From positions 1 through 46,738 of the forward strand of contig RCAB01000476.1 in NCBI GenBank assembly GCA_003640385.1: a stretch of DNA of 46,738 nt, written 5' to 3'. The translations under genes were made by a program, and so were the position numbers. Origin of the DNA: Setaria digitata. Taxonomy: Eukaryota > Nematoda > Chromadorea > Rhabditida > Setariidae. A model generated the notes under the pieces. That model saw only the letters and a list, made by a program, of their open reading frames with translations, was not told where the DNA came from and searched no databases. Below, in pieces: positions 1 to 12,954 of this stretch. The first letter of the stretch is position 1. Every line of letters starts with the position of its first letter.

Positions 1-1353
1 TGACTTTCACATGTGCGAAAATGTGAAAATTGAAAGAAATAATCGTAAACACAATACGATGCTACTTCGATGCGCTTTATCTCGAATTTGACGTCAAATT
101 GTTCATAGGAGGCAAAACTGAGAGTAAATGATCTTTTTTTTTTAAAGGCTAAATATTGATCAGAATTTTTTTCCAAATAGCTGATCCGAATTTGTTCCCG
201 AATCGTATATCAGGTGGAGGATTCGAAGTGATTGATCTCGGTCCTGACATTAAATTTCTGATCATAAAATGTACGCGGTTGATCGAATTTCCCGCTAGGC
301 TGCTCATGAGGTGCACCACCATAAGTAATTTATCTAGAACTTTGGCACTAAATTATTAATCAAGAAGTTTTTTCTAGCAGGTTGCTCTTGAGTTTGACCC
401 TTGATTGTTGATAACGAAGTTATCCCTAGGTATTTTTTCCCCTATTTTTGATATATTTAAATCACATTCTTTCGAAAAATAGCCGAACATCGGAAATAGT
501 TTATGTTTGCACATTGCTTTATCAAGCTGAACATTGTTTATTCTTGATTACAACGATATCACTCTCCTTTTTGTTTTGATTTTACAACGGTTTTATCATG
601 TTTTCTGGATATGTTAGATATTTTATTCCTCTTAACTATATATCAAATATTCATTGGCACTAGCGTCCTGTGGAAGTTTCATGAAATTGTTTGAGTCATA
701 TTATGATAAGTATTGTTTCAGTTTAACAATAAAATTTCAGTTACTGTTTCTAATTATTCTAGTTTCAAACATCTGTAAAATTAATCTTTATAGGGCTACT
801 GCTACTAACAGCTGTAATTGGTCATTCCAACTAATTCTTCGGTGAGAACAGTGATCCAATATGCCAATCAATAAATGATAAATGATTAAGAGAAAACATA
901 ATGAAGGTAGCACTTTGCTCGATATTAAGTCCAGCAAATGTTGTTAGCATGAGGATGAAATAAATTACTGCAAAAATTATTCAAAAAATTATGAAAATTT
1001 CATTATTCAAAAAATTATGCCATATACATTAATAAATAATATGGTAACATTTTATAAAGAAAATAGGAGAGAATTAATTAATTACTGATTATCAAGAGAA
1101 CGCTTAATACTCAAATATTATTGACATTGTATTATAATGTCTGGGAAATATAGGATCGGAAAGTGACTCATGACAAATAACTAATTAATGTTAAGCGGGT
1201 ATTTCTGCTGCTGATTTAAAAAGAATTTTGAGAGGAATTGTTGAGGCGGAATTGACGTTTGAACGTGTTCCATCCATTCAAAATTATCGGTTGTCGTTGC
1301 AAGCAGTGCAAAATTCAAATTTTCAATTACGATCAGCAGTTTGATATATATAT

Positions 1354-1417
1354 ATATTTGATTAGTATATATGTATATGTATATGTATATNTACATACAT
1401 ATATACTAATCAAATAT
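1354..1417. repeat. Inverted repeat with an N in the loop
   Basis: Two arms of 22 bases (1354-1375 and 1396-1417) are exact reverse complements and would form a hairpin with a 20-base loop. The loop contains the undetermined base at 1391. Both arms are T/A-rich and include the word TTTGATTAG / CTAATCAAA. It lies in a (TA)-rich stretch, with another (TA)n run at about 1481-1503. Confidence 0.75.
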
Positions 1418-4400
1418 AAAGTATATATATTTAATTTTATTTGTTTCAATATGAAGTATATGTCATTCTATATGTTGAAATATATATATATATATATATA
1501 TTTGATAAATATATACATGTCTCACCCAATTACGTGCCACTTAGCTATCTTACTGTTCTGAAGTAAAATCAGGATTGAATAATGTGAGTGCAACCCACAT
1601 ATGCTCATTGTATTCAAAATTTTAAAATAGTCTGGCCAAAAACAAAACATGAATTGGTAACTCTAAATTAGCTTATTTCTTTTTCCTTTTTTTTTTTTTT
1701 TTTAAATCAAAATTGATGTTCCTTGAAATAAAAGTGGAAAAATTTATGACAAAAATGATTTATATGAACGATTCATTGATGATATTTTCCAGGTAATAGT
1801 TAGAAAAGTAAAAAGACAACAAAACAGTAAAAAATTTTCGGTATTTTAAAGAATCTTTTCAAATTATATTAAAAAACATCCTTGGGTTCGTGTTTCATCC
1901 TGTTCTGCTTCTGTAGTTTTTTCTATTTTCTCACCGAAATAAGGTGACTAATTGTTTCCATATTCTGGAAATCATTCAGTCCGTTATTTCCAGCCAAATA
2001 CTATTTACTTGTAAATCAACAAAGTTTTCGTTATCACTTCATTTATCATTTTATCAGGCATTCCCAGTGAAATTCACCACTAACAATTACCAATTACCGG
2101 AGAACAATTTTGCATATTTCAATTTTGCGAAATTGCAAAAAAAAAAAAAAAACTCTTAATTGCCCGATTAATCAATGCATTATTATTTATCGTTTTTCTG
2201 ACATTTATTTACAAAGATATTTGTTTACACTTTCTAACTATTGATATGTGAATGTAATTTTGGGGGAAAAGAAATGTCTTTTTTTTGACAATTTGAAATA
2301 ATTAAACTTATCACATGATATTGTGTAATAACATTTTTTTTGAATTAATTAATCTAATAAATTCACTGTTGCTGCTATCAAAATATTTAGTTTTCCATAC
2401 CTGAAATAATTAAAATTATCATATTTACCTGATAATTGGTGTACATTATCACTTTCTTCTAACCTGTGAAATTTTTATAAATCAATCATTGAATGCAAAA
2501 TTTTTTGAAAACCATTTCGATAAGAGAAACATTTATTTACGCTTTTTGACCTTTGATATATGAATGTAATTTTGGGCGAGAAAAGAAAGAGTGTTTGAAA
2601 AGTGATTTGTAATTAATTAATTTATACATGATAACAAGAGTAGTGAGGAGAAAAAATATGCAAGAGAATCGATCATTTTTCAAACATCCAAAACCATTTG
2701 ATGCCATTTAATTATGATAATTAGTCTTTGACATAATTAATACAAAATGATAAGTGCCACATGAATACACACAACACGGAGAGAAAAAGATATTTTTTTT
2801 CAATCCTTTTTGGTAAATAATAAAATTTTCCATTTTAAATCAAATTCATAGAATATTCGATCTTTAAATATAAATTGTGTAAAAGGTTCAAAAATAATTT
2901 GATCAAAATTCTACGAAATAATATTGTTGCTATTATGGAAAGATTACAAATTCCGTAGATGGCCGAAGGTTAAAATTTTCTTGACAGAAAAAATGCATTC
3001 ACAAGAAAAAAACCCTGCATTTTTTTTACTGTGATATTTCAAGTTTCATTTATTTCAGTTCCAAAATACTTTCAATTTCAATTTCTTCTTTAATTTTAAA
3101 AGGAATAGAATTATAAACAACGACCTTCAACAAAAATTACAAATTTCTGTTAAAATTGATTTCAAAAAATGAATTTTCCTTTATTGAATTATCAAATTTT
3201 TTGGAGTCAATCTATATATAAATTATTAGTACTTCAAGTAGTCTCAAATTTTTATATGTGAACTGAATGAATGAAATTAAAATTCGAAGTAAGAAATGTC
3301 TAGTACTACTTAAGTTGCTAGTGAAATTGATAATCATCCAAAATGTCATCAGTTTCACTGATAGCTGTTAACATGACATTTGTAAGTAGAGATAATACAA
3401 CTGAATTCATACCTGAATAAACATTTTAATATTAAATGCTAGGAAATGGAAACCGTTTAATGTTATTACTAACAGCGTAATTATCTAAAGAACTCATCAA
3501 TTATGTCATTGATAAAATCTCGACTTAAAATTTACAGAATTTCAATTTGGAACAAATTAATTCACATAATTTAAAAAAATAGGAGAAAAAAGATTAAAAT
3601 TAAACTTTCGAAAATTTTGCATAATTGAAGTGAATTGGACTATGAAAAGTAGAGGTAAAATGAAGCGGAAATAAAACAAAAGTTTGAATAATCGCTTGAT
3701 CGCTTACCCAATTTCTTTTTTAATCTCTCCCATTTTTGTTTCCTCTTCTGTCTTGTACTTAATAAATTACCACAAATGTTTCATTTTGAAACATACTAGT
3801 GCATTTATCAGCTTTCTCTTATCACTATTTTTCCGGAAATTTTTTCTAAAAAAAAAAAAGAAAAAATTAAAATATCTCAGCAACATTTATGAATATATCA
3901 CAATATATATAATATACTTGGAGAGACAACAAAAAATTTCAATCAGAATTAATGAAATATTCATCGATTAATTTGACAGAAATAATTAAAACACGATTAA
4001 TTTTTCTACTTTTTTTTTCAACCTACTTTGATGATGTGATATAATAACTAGAAGGAGAATAGAAATGTGATATTTCTTATCATTTTCGATAATTAAATGA
4101 GCCATTTCAAAGATATAAAGAGAGATATTTCCATTGCAGCTATTCCACTTTTTAAATCAATTTAATCAGTAATAAGCATGTTAAAAATAGTCCATATATA
4201 TATATGTTAAAAATATATATATGTCTATGTATAAACAATGTATTTTCCCCCTTTATTTGTTCACCTGTTGTTGTTATTAGTTTGTGAAAAGAGGAGTGAG
4301 AACTCGTGTTTACCTTTTAACTGATAATGTGTTATCAAACAATGATAACACGTCAATTTTCCCCAGGAGAGTTTTATCTCTTTTTTCGATGACGCCATCA

Positions 4401-4429
4401 TTTCCGTCATTTTACATTTCGTTATGCTC

Positions 4430-4525
4430 GTCTCCTTTCCTCTTCTTCAGTTTCCTTTTTTCCCCTCTCAATCTCTCCCCGCTCTCACTCTCCCTCTCCC
4501 TTTCTCTCTTTCTCTATTTATCATT
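4430..4525. repeat. CT-rich tract
   Basis: This is a run of C and T with few interruptions, made mostly of TCTC, CCCTCT and TTTCTC words. No coding role is supported. The Ser/Leu/Phe-rich open frame across it is a translation of the repeat. Confidence 0.6.
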
Positions 4526-5480
4526 TTTTATGTGTTATTTGCTCTTCTCAAAAATTTTAAATTTCATTTTCCTCCTTTTACTGTAGTTTTTTAACAGTGG
4601 AAGTAATTAGCAGTTTTTTCTCTTTTTTTTTTTGCCTTTTTTTGTTGAGAAATGAAGAGAGTCTTAACAAAGGAAGAGGGAGAGAAGAATAGCAAGGAAA
4701 GTTTTTTATGAAATGATAAACTGATAAAGATAATGCGTGTACTAAGAGAACTGAACAGATAATGAATCAATCAAAATTAAATAAAGTGATAAGATTAGCT
4801 GATTTCAAATTATAGGTGATCGAAGAGTATAGCAGGTAGAGGTAGCAGAGCGAAAAATTGCTCTTCGTCGTTACATCTTCAAATGATAATTGTATGAAAC
4901 TCAATTTAATGTTAACTAATTTAATCTTCATTATCATCTTATCACACATGACTACAACTGCATGCGGTAAAATGCATGCATGCATTAGAAACCGACATAT
5001 TATGTGCACGCATCATCATTACACAGCAGAAGTACTGACGATACTTGTCCGTGTACATTTATATGCAGCTATGCATTCATATGCGTGTGCGTATGGTGCG
5101 TGTGAGTGTGCGTGTGCGTGTCCGTGTGCGTATGCCTGTCTATCCTATTTATCAAATTTGTGCGTCATTGTGATACGAAGAACTTCTCGAAAAACATTTC
5201 GGTACTTCGCTGAGTTGCGCTAATTCATTTGGCGTACGATTCCGTCGCGTGTTGGATGTTTGCCAATACTCTCACGCTTAATACCATTATATTTACTCTA
5301 TTTGCCTGATACACACACACACATGCACTTGGATACATATAGTAACATAAGTAGAGAGACAGACGAACAGAGAGAGGAAGAGAGAAGTAGATGTGGTGAT
5401 AGAATGATTGCAAATGCGAACATTCTAACATTCTAATTTATTATGCTACTGACTGAATTTCATTTGGTCAGTTTATCGCT

Positions 5481-5647
5481 GTGTGTGTGTGTGTGTGTGT
5501 GTGTGTACGTATGTGCGTGTGTGTGTGTGTGTGTGTGTACGTGTGTGTGTGTGTGTGTGTACGTATGTGTGTGTGTGTGTGTGTACGTATGTGTGTGTGT
5601 GTGTGTGTGTGTATGTGTGTGTGTGTACGTATGTGTGTGTGTGTGTG
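5481..5647. repeat. (TG)n microsatellite with ACGTATG interruptions
   Basis: About 165 bases are almost wholly alternating TG, broken at intervals by TACGTATG or TACGTG. A weaker TGCG/TGTG-rich precursor lies at about 5083-5142. Long Cys/Val and Thr/His open frames on the two strands are translations of this repeat and are not genes. Alternating purine-pyrimidine DNA of this length is a classic Z-DNA candidate. Confidence 0.95.
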
Positions 5648-5810
5648 AGAGGAAATCGGGGGAACGCGGGAAATGGGAACGGAGGAAAGCGGAGAATATA
5701 AGTATATAAGTGAAGAGGGAGGGAGGGAGAACTGGGAGAAGCGGGGAAAGAGGAGGGAGTACGGAACGGGAGGAAGCGGGAGACCGGAGGGGGGATGGAG
5801 GAGATAAAAT
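5648..5810. repeat. Polypurine (GA/GGA-rich) tract beside the (TG)n block
   Basis: Directly after the TG repeat comes about 160 bases of mostly A and G with many GGG and GGAGG words, for example GGGAGGGAGGGAG near 5718. It is far more G-rich than the rest of the window. Such tracts can form triplex (H-DNA) or G-quadruplex structures. No gene is supported. Confidence 0.8.
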
Positions 5811-5957
5811 GGATGATTGATTGCCGGAAGCTAGAAGTTTGCGAAGTTGATATGAGCTAGAAGTGTTGGCTGACTTAGTAGCTAAAACTCCCAGACTAGG
5901 CAAATTTATTGCTTCAAATTTGAAGCTAAACAATGATCGGTGATTTACTGTGGGAAG

Positions 5958-5993
5958 TTTTTTTTTTCTTTTTTTTTTTTTTTTTTTTTTTTT
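5958..5993. repeat. Poly(T) run
   Basis: About 36 bases of T with a single C interruption. It could be the poly(A) tail of a minus-strand retrocopy, but I see no recognisable gene body attached. It is most simply a homopolymer tract of the kind common in this window. Confidence 0.85.
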
Positions 5994-8900
5994 GGCGGTA
6001 GAAGTAAGATAACGCAAAGGTTAGAGGTCAGTTAATTAACGTGAAATTTTCAAATAACTGCTGTGTTTTAGTATCTTTACCGCTCTCAGGAATAGAATGA
6101 GAGAAAGCGTAAGGCATTTATGTTCGTTCGTTCAACTGTCTTAATGGTAATTTCTAGAAAAGAAAGAAAAAAGTGCTTGATGAATGTTTATTAAGCAGTT
6201 TGAGGTTTTTGGGAGTTTCAGAATGAGTAAATTCCTTTTCTAAATCAAATGTATTAGTAAATATTTCCCCAAAAAAAGAAAAAAAAACAGCAGTGTATTG
6301 AAATATTTTAAAATATAGGTCAATTGAAATTACCCAACAGAAAGGAAAGAAAAAAAAAAGGAGAAAACATTTCAGCTGAGAGGAAGCTGTTGGTGGCGAA
6401 AAAGTTTCAAGGACAACGACAACTTTTAATACCTTTTTCTTTTGCTTTTTTTTCTTTACAAAAATGAATTTGATTATGGGCGATGGAAATGATGTATGAC
6501 GGATGATACTTTTACCATCTAGGCTTTATAAATATTACGAAAAGTAAAAGTCTCGAGGGAGAAAAAAAAAATGATAATAGGTGAGGAGTGGATATTTATC
6601 GTAATTTTGCTATCAGTAGTTATCATTTCAAGTCATAATTAAAGAGGCTTTCATTTGTTGCCGCTTTTTTATTAATTAATTTAGCATATTCGTTAAGACA
6701 GCAACTTTTTCCGTAATTAATGGCAATTGATATTAAGGAATCTTTTTTTTGTACATTTGTTTAATAATTATCATTTCGTCATAATTTAAATCGGTAATTT
6801 ATTATAAATAAATTTGAATTTTTTGGGATGACAGTGATTATCAAAGGATAATTTTTTTCATCAAAGGATGAAATATTCTGATATCATTTCAGCCGTTTCT
6901 ATCATTTCTTTTAAATTTTGACAGTATCGAGACTGATTTTCTTTTTCCCCCTTTTTTTGTCTTTTACTTAATTTGGAATTTTTGTAAAAAATGTTTGGGT
7001 CGATGAAAAATGAATGATTTGTTGCGGCGTGCTAGTTCGATAAAGGCAGTTTTTTTGTCCAAAAATTTGAAAAAAGTGCAAAAATTTTCTGAAAAATTTT
7101 GTATATTTATTTCATAATTTACGTCAAATACACTGATAATTAAACATTTTTTTTTTATTTACATGACGTTTTTATCTTATTTCAAATCGTTTTCAGTGTG
7201 GTCCTTTTTTCCATAGCATTTTTTTCTTTTTTCCTTAACCAGATTTAAATTTCCTGGAAGTGAAAACGGTAGGAATTTGAACCCGTTAAGCTATAATTTG
7301 TAAGATATGGCAAATTTAAAAAATTTTGAACAGCTGGAATTTGAAATTTAGAAGACATCACTCACTCTCTAGCAGAGCAATTAAATGAGGTGAAGTGAAA
7401 TTCCTGCAACTGCAATTAACAATTGAAGCAATTAGTAACTGTACGATTATCAAATTTCTACATCTTATTGTTTTTAATGAATGATCCAAACAAAAAGAAA
7501 AAAAACCATTTGCTAGGGTGTTTATGCTAACATGATAATGTTGATTTACCAAATTGTTTAGAATTTAAAATATTATTAGATTTTTAAAATGATATTCATA
7601 TATTATTGATATCATTTATCTAATCTTTTTACCTATCACAGCATTCTCTGCAATACTTTTAAGATTGCTTACCAAACATTTAACGTCATAAATTTTCATA
7701 TTTTTTTTTCGTGCGTTGTGAAATGAAGTAAAATTAAGAAGTGAAACATTTTGCCTGAAATTTTATTGTCAAAAGTACTGAGTTTGATAAATGTCATTGA
7801 AATTTCATCGGATTCTTAACTTTTTTTTGCTTCATTTACTTCAAATACAATATTTTTTTCTTACCACTATTTGTTTATGTTAATGTAAATTATTTTTTAT
7901 AAAAGAGAATTTTCACATTTAGCATAGCCATTATAAAATAACCTTTTTTTTTCAGATCCATTTCTGCAATAAATCCATTCTAACTCTCATTGTTTTCCAA
8001 TTTCTCATTTGAAATGGATATCCATCCCGTTGTCGATTGGTTTTAGTTTTATCCTTTTCTTCTCATTTCTCAATTATTCATTCTAGCTAATTTGTTAATA
8101 AAGAAGTAAATAAAGCTATGAGGAAGTGAATTTTTCAACTTCTTCATTTTCTTTTCATCTTTTAAAACTCTAAATTTATTTGTCAAATTTTTCCAGCCCA
8201 TAACATATATGTACCTCTTTTTTCTTCTTTCTCAATCATTTTTATTCGTGATTACAATAATAAAAATAATAAATAATAACAGTAAGTGGTGCAGTTAGTA
8301 AATATTCATATGTTGAATAATAACAATAACGAAATAATTAATAGCAGTATTAATAATATGGTTAGTGAAGCAACAAACGATTGTATCGTGTGCATAAATT
8401 CACTAACGCCAAAAAAAAAAATTCTTCGTTTAAACTTATTTTGAACAATGGTTGAAATATACTGTTAGTGAAATGAATGATTCATTGATTCATCATCAGT
8501 TTGAATGTATTTGTATACATTTATTGCATATGAATTAATCATATTGCTCATAGAATTGATATTGATATGGCAGATTAACACCTCATTGTATCTTCATACA
8601 ATATATACCATAAAATGGCAACTCAGAAAAAAAAATGGAATAGATAATATAAAGGGTGTTTATTGCTTTTTTTAATCTATTGGATTATTTGAATTACATA
8701 TAAGAGGGGAAAAAGAAAAATTTGGAGAAAAAGTTAATAAAATTTTCACTTGATTGATGAAGGGGTGTCATTACATAAAAATTCATTAACTATTGAGGAT
8801 TATTTATTTTTTTCTTGTTATAATATTTTACTGCTTTTGATAATTTCATATGCATCAAACAATAAAAATAATTGCATGAATGTATGTGTGTATTTCTAAG

Positions 8901-9479
8901 TAATAATTTTTATGCAGCAGAGTAAAATTTTGATAACAAAGTATATTTTTAATACATGTGTATCTGAAATTATTTTAACAATTTTACTTTTGAAATGTTT
9001 TTTAATCACAGATATTTATAAATTAATGAATAATAGAATAGAACATTATATGTGTATACACTTTTTTTTTTTTTAATGAAAAAGATGATTTATATGCACG
9101 GTAGTAAAAATATATAATACATGAATGGAAAAGGCAAGAAAAATGAATAAATTAAAAATTGCCTTAGAATTGATTTAATACATCAATACTTATTTGTTCC
9201 TTTTTGTCCTACTTTTCATTTTCTCATTTCTGAATTGATAAGAATGAGATTCATTCTATCTTTTACTCTATTATTTCTTCTTATTTCTCTTTCTGTTTTT
9301 TTTTGTTTATTTGTTTGTTTTTATTTCCAGTTATTTTTCTATCTTATCGTGCTAAAAATTTCTTCATTTCTTTTGATTTTCGGTCTCAATTTTTCAAAAA
9401 AATTTCACCATAACTGAGTTGAATGAAAATACGTCATATTTAACAACCATCATTATCATCCATAACTTTCATAGCTGGA

Positions 9480-9540
9480 ATATATATATATATATATATA
9501 TGTGTGTATATATATATATGTGTATGTATGTATGTATGTG
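9480..9540. repeat. (TA)n/(TG)n/(TATG)n microsatellite
   Basis: A compound microsatellite: about 20 bases of TA, then TGTGTG, more TA, then four TATG-type units. Tyr/Ile/His-rich open frames across it on both strands are artefacts. Confidence 0.9.
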
Positions 9541-9959
9541 TCACCAAAATGTCCTCTTCTTTTATATTTCACTAAAGAATGCCGTTGTATTTCACAAGGA
9601 CATATACATAAAATGGCTACAAATTTGTCATCCTTTTTTTTTTTTTTTTGTTTTTTCTTTTTTTTTTCCCTTCTTTGAAAAAACGATATCCCATTTATCA
9701 TCGATTTGATCAGTCAGTAATCAGTCAGTCTTTAATCAACCAGCTGATACATGTCAACTAATCTTTCCTATCTATTAATCTATCCGCATTTCGCAATTTT
9801 TGATTATTTCTATTTCCTTCTCCAATCATTTTAGATTGTGTTAAATTTTTCCTCTTAAATGTATATACTTTTTTTCTTTTTTAAGTGTATTTGTCTATGT
9901 CTATAAATAATAATCATAAAGGTTATCACTTTTATGATTGCTAGAAACAGTCTTGTTGT

Positions 9960-10225
9960 CAATTAGTATTAATAATGTCAATAGTGCTGTTGCTAAGGTG
10001 ATAGTGCTGGCATTAATTGGTAATGTCGTAGTTTTGTGATTGTTTGTTGACAGTTGATAATGTTAATAGTGCTGTTACTGTTTCCTGTTGCTGATAAGTG
10101 TAGCGGTTTTGTTGTCGTTTGTTGATAATGCAATAGTGCTGTTGTTACTTGTTGGTAATGTAATAGTGCTGCTGCTGTTGCTATTGCTGTTGTTGTTGCT
10201 GCTATTGTTGTTAATTGATAATGAT
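9960..10225. repeat. Degenerate minisatellite built on AATAGTGCTGTTG
   Basis: The word AATAGTGCTG, with close variants, recurs at least five times at irregular spacing. It is usually preceded by GATAATG or GGTAATG and followed by TTG or CTG runs. The right end decays into GCTGTTGTTGCTG-type trinucleotide repeats. It looks like a decayed tandem array. No open frame crosses it with coding character. Confidence 0.65.
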
Positions 10226-10580
10226 AATGTTAATTAGATAGATGAAAATGCCAGCTGTGCTGTATTTGTAAAAGAAAATGAATGATACAATATTGTCCTT
10301 CTGTTGTCATCATCATCATCATCTTTTAGATAGATATTTCGAAGAGAAATTCGAGAAAAATATTCCACATCAAAATTCAACGGATGAGATATTATGATAA
10401 TGAATGAATGATAGGAAAAATGAAAGAGTGAAAGAGGGAAATGAAAAAATTGTAAAAAAATTGTATCAAGACAGAGAGAGAAAGAAAGAGAAATGTTTGA
10501 AATACCAAAACTGTAGTTATAGATTGTTTGTCGAAGCTTGTAACAATTGTAGTAGTATATCTTCTGTCATCTTGTCTTTA

Positions 10581-10711
10581 CCACTACACTTTTCTTTCCT
10601 TCTTTCTTTCTTCCTTTCTTTTCCTCTCCCCGTCCTCCTCCGCCTCTTCCTTATCCTCCTCGTCCTCCTTCTTCTCCTTGTCCTCCTTTCCTTCCCCTTT
10701 CATTCTTTTGA
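10581..10711. repeat. Polypyrimidine tract
   Basis: About 130 bases are nearly all C and T, with CCTCCTCGTCCTCC and TTTCTTTCTTCC blocks. Two overlapping Ser/Leu/Phe-rich open frames are translations of it. It is not a gene. Confidence 0.75.
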
Positions 10712-11267
10712 CTTTTGATTCTTTGGCCAGTTATGACGGAATAAGTGTAGTGACGATGATAATGGTGATGGTGATAATGACAATCATAATAGTGATAAAT
10801 AATATGTTAATGATGATTGTTATTACGATTTCATGATATTTAAGTTCATTTTTAGCATTATCTTCAAAAATTCAAATTATCACTTACTTTTGATCTTGTT
10901 GTGACTTATGGAGTAAGAAAGAGCAAAATATCACTTAAAAAATTATTTCTAAATTAGAAAATGAAAAAAGAAAATCAAAAAGTTATTTTACAATATCTCT
11001 TTTATCATTTAATATATTATGATAAAATATACTGATAAAAACGACTTGATAAGATTGTGGAAGCTGTAGAGCAAAAATGCTAGAAAATTTATATCTATTT
11101 TCTACAAATTGTATTTTAATTATGCGTTTTTATTATGAAACGTTCGATTTTATTGGCATAAATATTTTGGAATTTATGAGCGATTTTTGTCATCTTTTGT
11201 ATTATATGAATTTGATTGAAAAATGTTTAATGTTATGGTACCATCTTATTCATAATACTTTTTACAG

Positions 11268-11353
11268 ATGTCTTGTACAGCAACATTCCAGTCCATCATG
11301 TAGACATACGTCATGTTACAATTGTATGCAACAAATTTGTGTCGCAAATTTGG
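11268..11353 (+). other. Possible short exon of unknown gene
   Basis: A good acceptor (CTTTTTACAG) at 11267 and a donor-like GTCAGT at 11354 bracket 86 bases that are less A/T-rich than the flanks. Two of the three frames are open. One reads with a C-x-H-x2-C-x2-C spacing (CRHTSCYNC), like the second half of a RING finger. The other has more coding-like codon use. Neither frame joins the receptor exons to the right in a matching phase, so it may be a 5' untranslated exon, part of another gene, or chance. Confidence 0.25.
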
Positions 11354-12954
11354 GTCAGTTTATTTGTTTCATCCAAGTTAAGTGGTTTGGTGTAACATTG
11401 AAAACAGGGTATTTTATACTTCTCTCTGAATTATAGCTGTTTCTTTTTCTCTTTATCTTTTTAAATATTTCTGATTAAAAATTTTTCTTTTTACAATTCG
11501 ACAATTAATTTCTTTGATGCAGGAAAAGGAAGAATATATATATGAATGATTGACTGTTTGGAATATGGCTAGTTTTTTCGGGAAAAGAAAGTTTAGTATA
11601 TTTGTCTACTACGAATAAATACTGATTATATTGGCAATTTTTCGACAATTAAGAAAAAGAAATCGGCTAATTAGTGACTTTTTTCTTCCTTAAAATTCTT
11701 AATGTCGTAATATTTGTAGATGATTGAAATGTTTTATCATCTAAGATGCATAATACGGTTTGTTTGTTTTTTCTCTTCAGCATCTAATTTCTATGCGTTT
11801 GAAATTTTGCTTCTTTTTTTTTGAAAATAATTATCACAGCAATGTGTAGAGTTTTTTTTTTTTTTTTTCAAAAAGATATTTTAGGGAAACGTTAGAAAGT
11901 GATCTGTACGTACGAGACAACAGCAGAACAAATTTTATACGATATCTCTATTAATTGGGTGTATAATTATGAAAACATTGCACTCAAAAATATTAGGAAG
12001 AACGAAAGATTCTTAAAATCTGAGCCGAAACCATTGTTGCATATGCATTTAGCGTTCTCAATCTTACTGATTTAGTAATCTTATTAATTTAGTAATTCAT
12101 TCGTTTCTCTGAAAACGTGGAGGTCAAAGATTTCCAAAAAAATTTTATCAAATTTTGAAATGAATGTTTCGAAACTTGCAAGCAGACAAAATTATTTGTC
12201 ATCATACAGATATGATTACTCAAATAGATATGTCAAAAGCTGCGACACATCTGAATAGACTAAATGGAATAGTTTAGGGATGCTTGTTATCATATATGAT
12301 TGTATTCAGCTTCAAATTATGTAGGTGGAAAGACTGAGTAACTTAAATGATAGGATAATTATATCACTATGTCCAGCTTTTTTCTGCGATTCTTTGTTAT
12401 CGTTATTGTTACACTGATATCTCGTTATTTACGCAAAATTTTTTTCTTAACTTATTACTTATTCCAGGTAGTAGATTTTAGATAAAAATTGGACTATAAA
12501 GGAATACGAGATTCGAGGTTAACGTACTAGAGGGCTTCTGAACGAACAAGGCGGTTTTATATCTCTACAAAAATCTGAACAAGTTTGCTGTGTTGTTTGC
12601 CAAAAAGAAAGGAGACAGGTCTCATTTGGAGGCTTCTAGGTCTGTTAGATATTTTTTTATTTTTCATCGTAATTTTAATAAATGAGTTGTCACACAGTCA
12701 TATTTTCCTTTCAATACAGCTGTTATGGGATCCTAAGATTAATTATGAGTTTTGTCATGTTTTATTTTTTAATGTAATGGTGTAGAAGCTTTTGTTCTAC
12801 ATTGTAGGAAAACGGAATTAGATTAAATTAAAAGAGGATTTATAAACTTGAGTAGCCTGAATTAAGTCAAAAAGAAATATAGATACCATATTAATTGAAA
12901 ATTTCTGCATCTTCGTAGATAGTAAAAACGATTAGTTGCAATTATCTGTTTTAG

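Larger units (their letters stand above)
1..12954. other. A/T-rich non-coding region left of the receptor gene
   Basis: I see no convincing protein-coding gene here. The open frames are short, rich in Phe/Ile/Tyr/Lys or in simple-repeat residues, and do not join by splice phase into a family I recognise. The stretch holds homopolymer A and T runs, (TA)n, (TG)n, CT-rich and purine-rich tracts, a degenerate minisatellite and one possible short exon (listed separately). It may contain distal regulatory sequence or unrecognised 5' exons of the receptor gene to its right. A segment at about 150-350 is visibly less A/T-rich than its surroundings and could be an old dispersed repeat, but I cannot identify it. 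Confidence 0.6.

Noticed and set aside
220..260. tRNA B-box-like GGATTCGAAGT
   Set aside because: No matching A box or acceptor stem could be found on either strand.
5958..5993. Poly(T) as the tail of a minus-strand retrotransposon
   Set aside because: No reverse transcriptase, target-site duplication or gene body is visible beside it.
5443..6017. Long Cys/Val-rich (+) and Thr/His-rich (-) open frames
   Set aside because: They are translations of the (TG)n repeat and the neighbouring purine tract, with no start context, splice support or family match.
10404..10836. Overlapping Ser/Leu/Phe-rich frames that look like membrane proteins
   Set aside because: They translate the polypyrimidine tract at 10581-10711 and the GATAATG-type repeats after it.
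12469..12618. Possible exon after TTATTCCAG with a CCVVCQKERRQ end
   Set aside because: All three frames from the good acceptor hit stops within 18 bases. The frame with the CxxC motif has no credible acceptor of its own.
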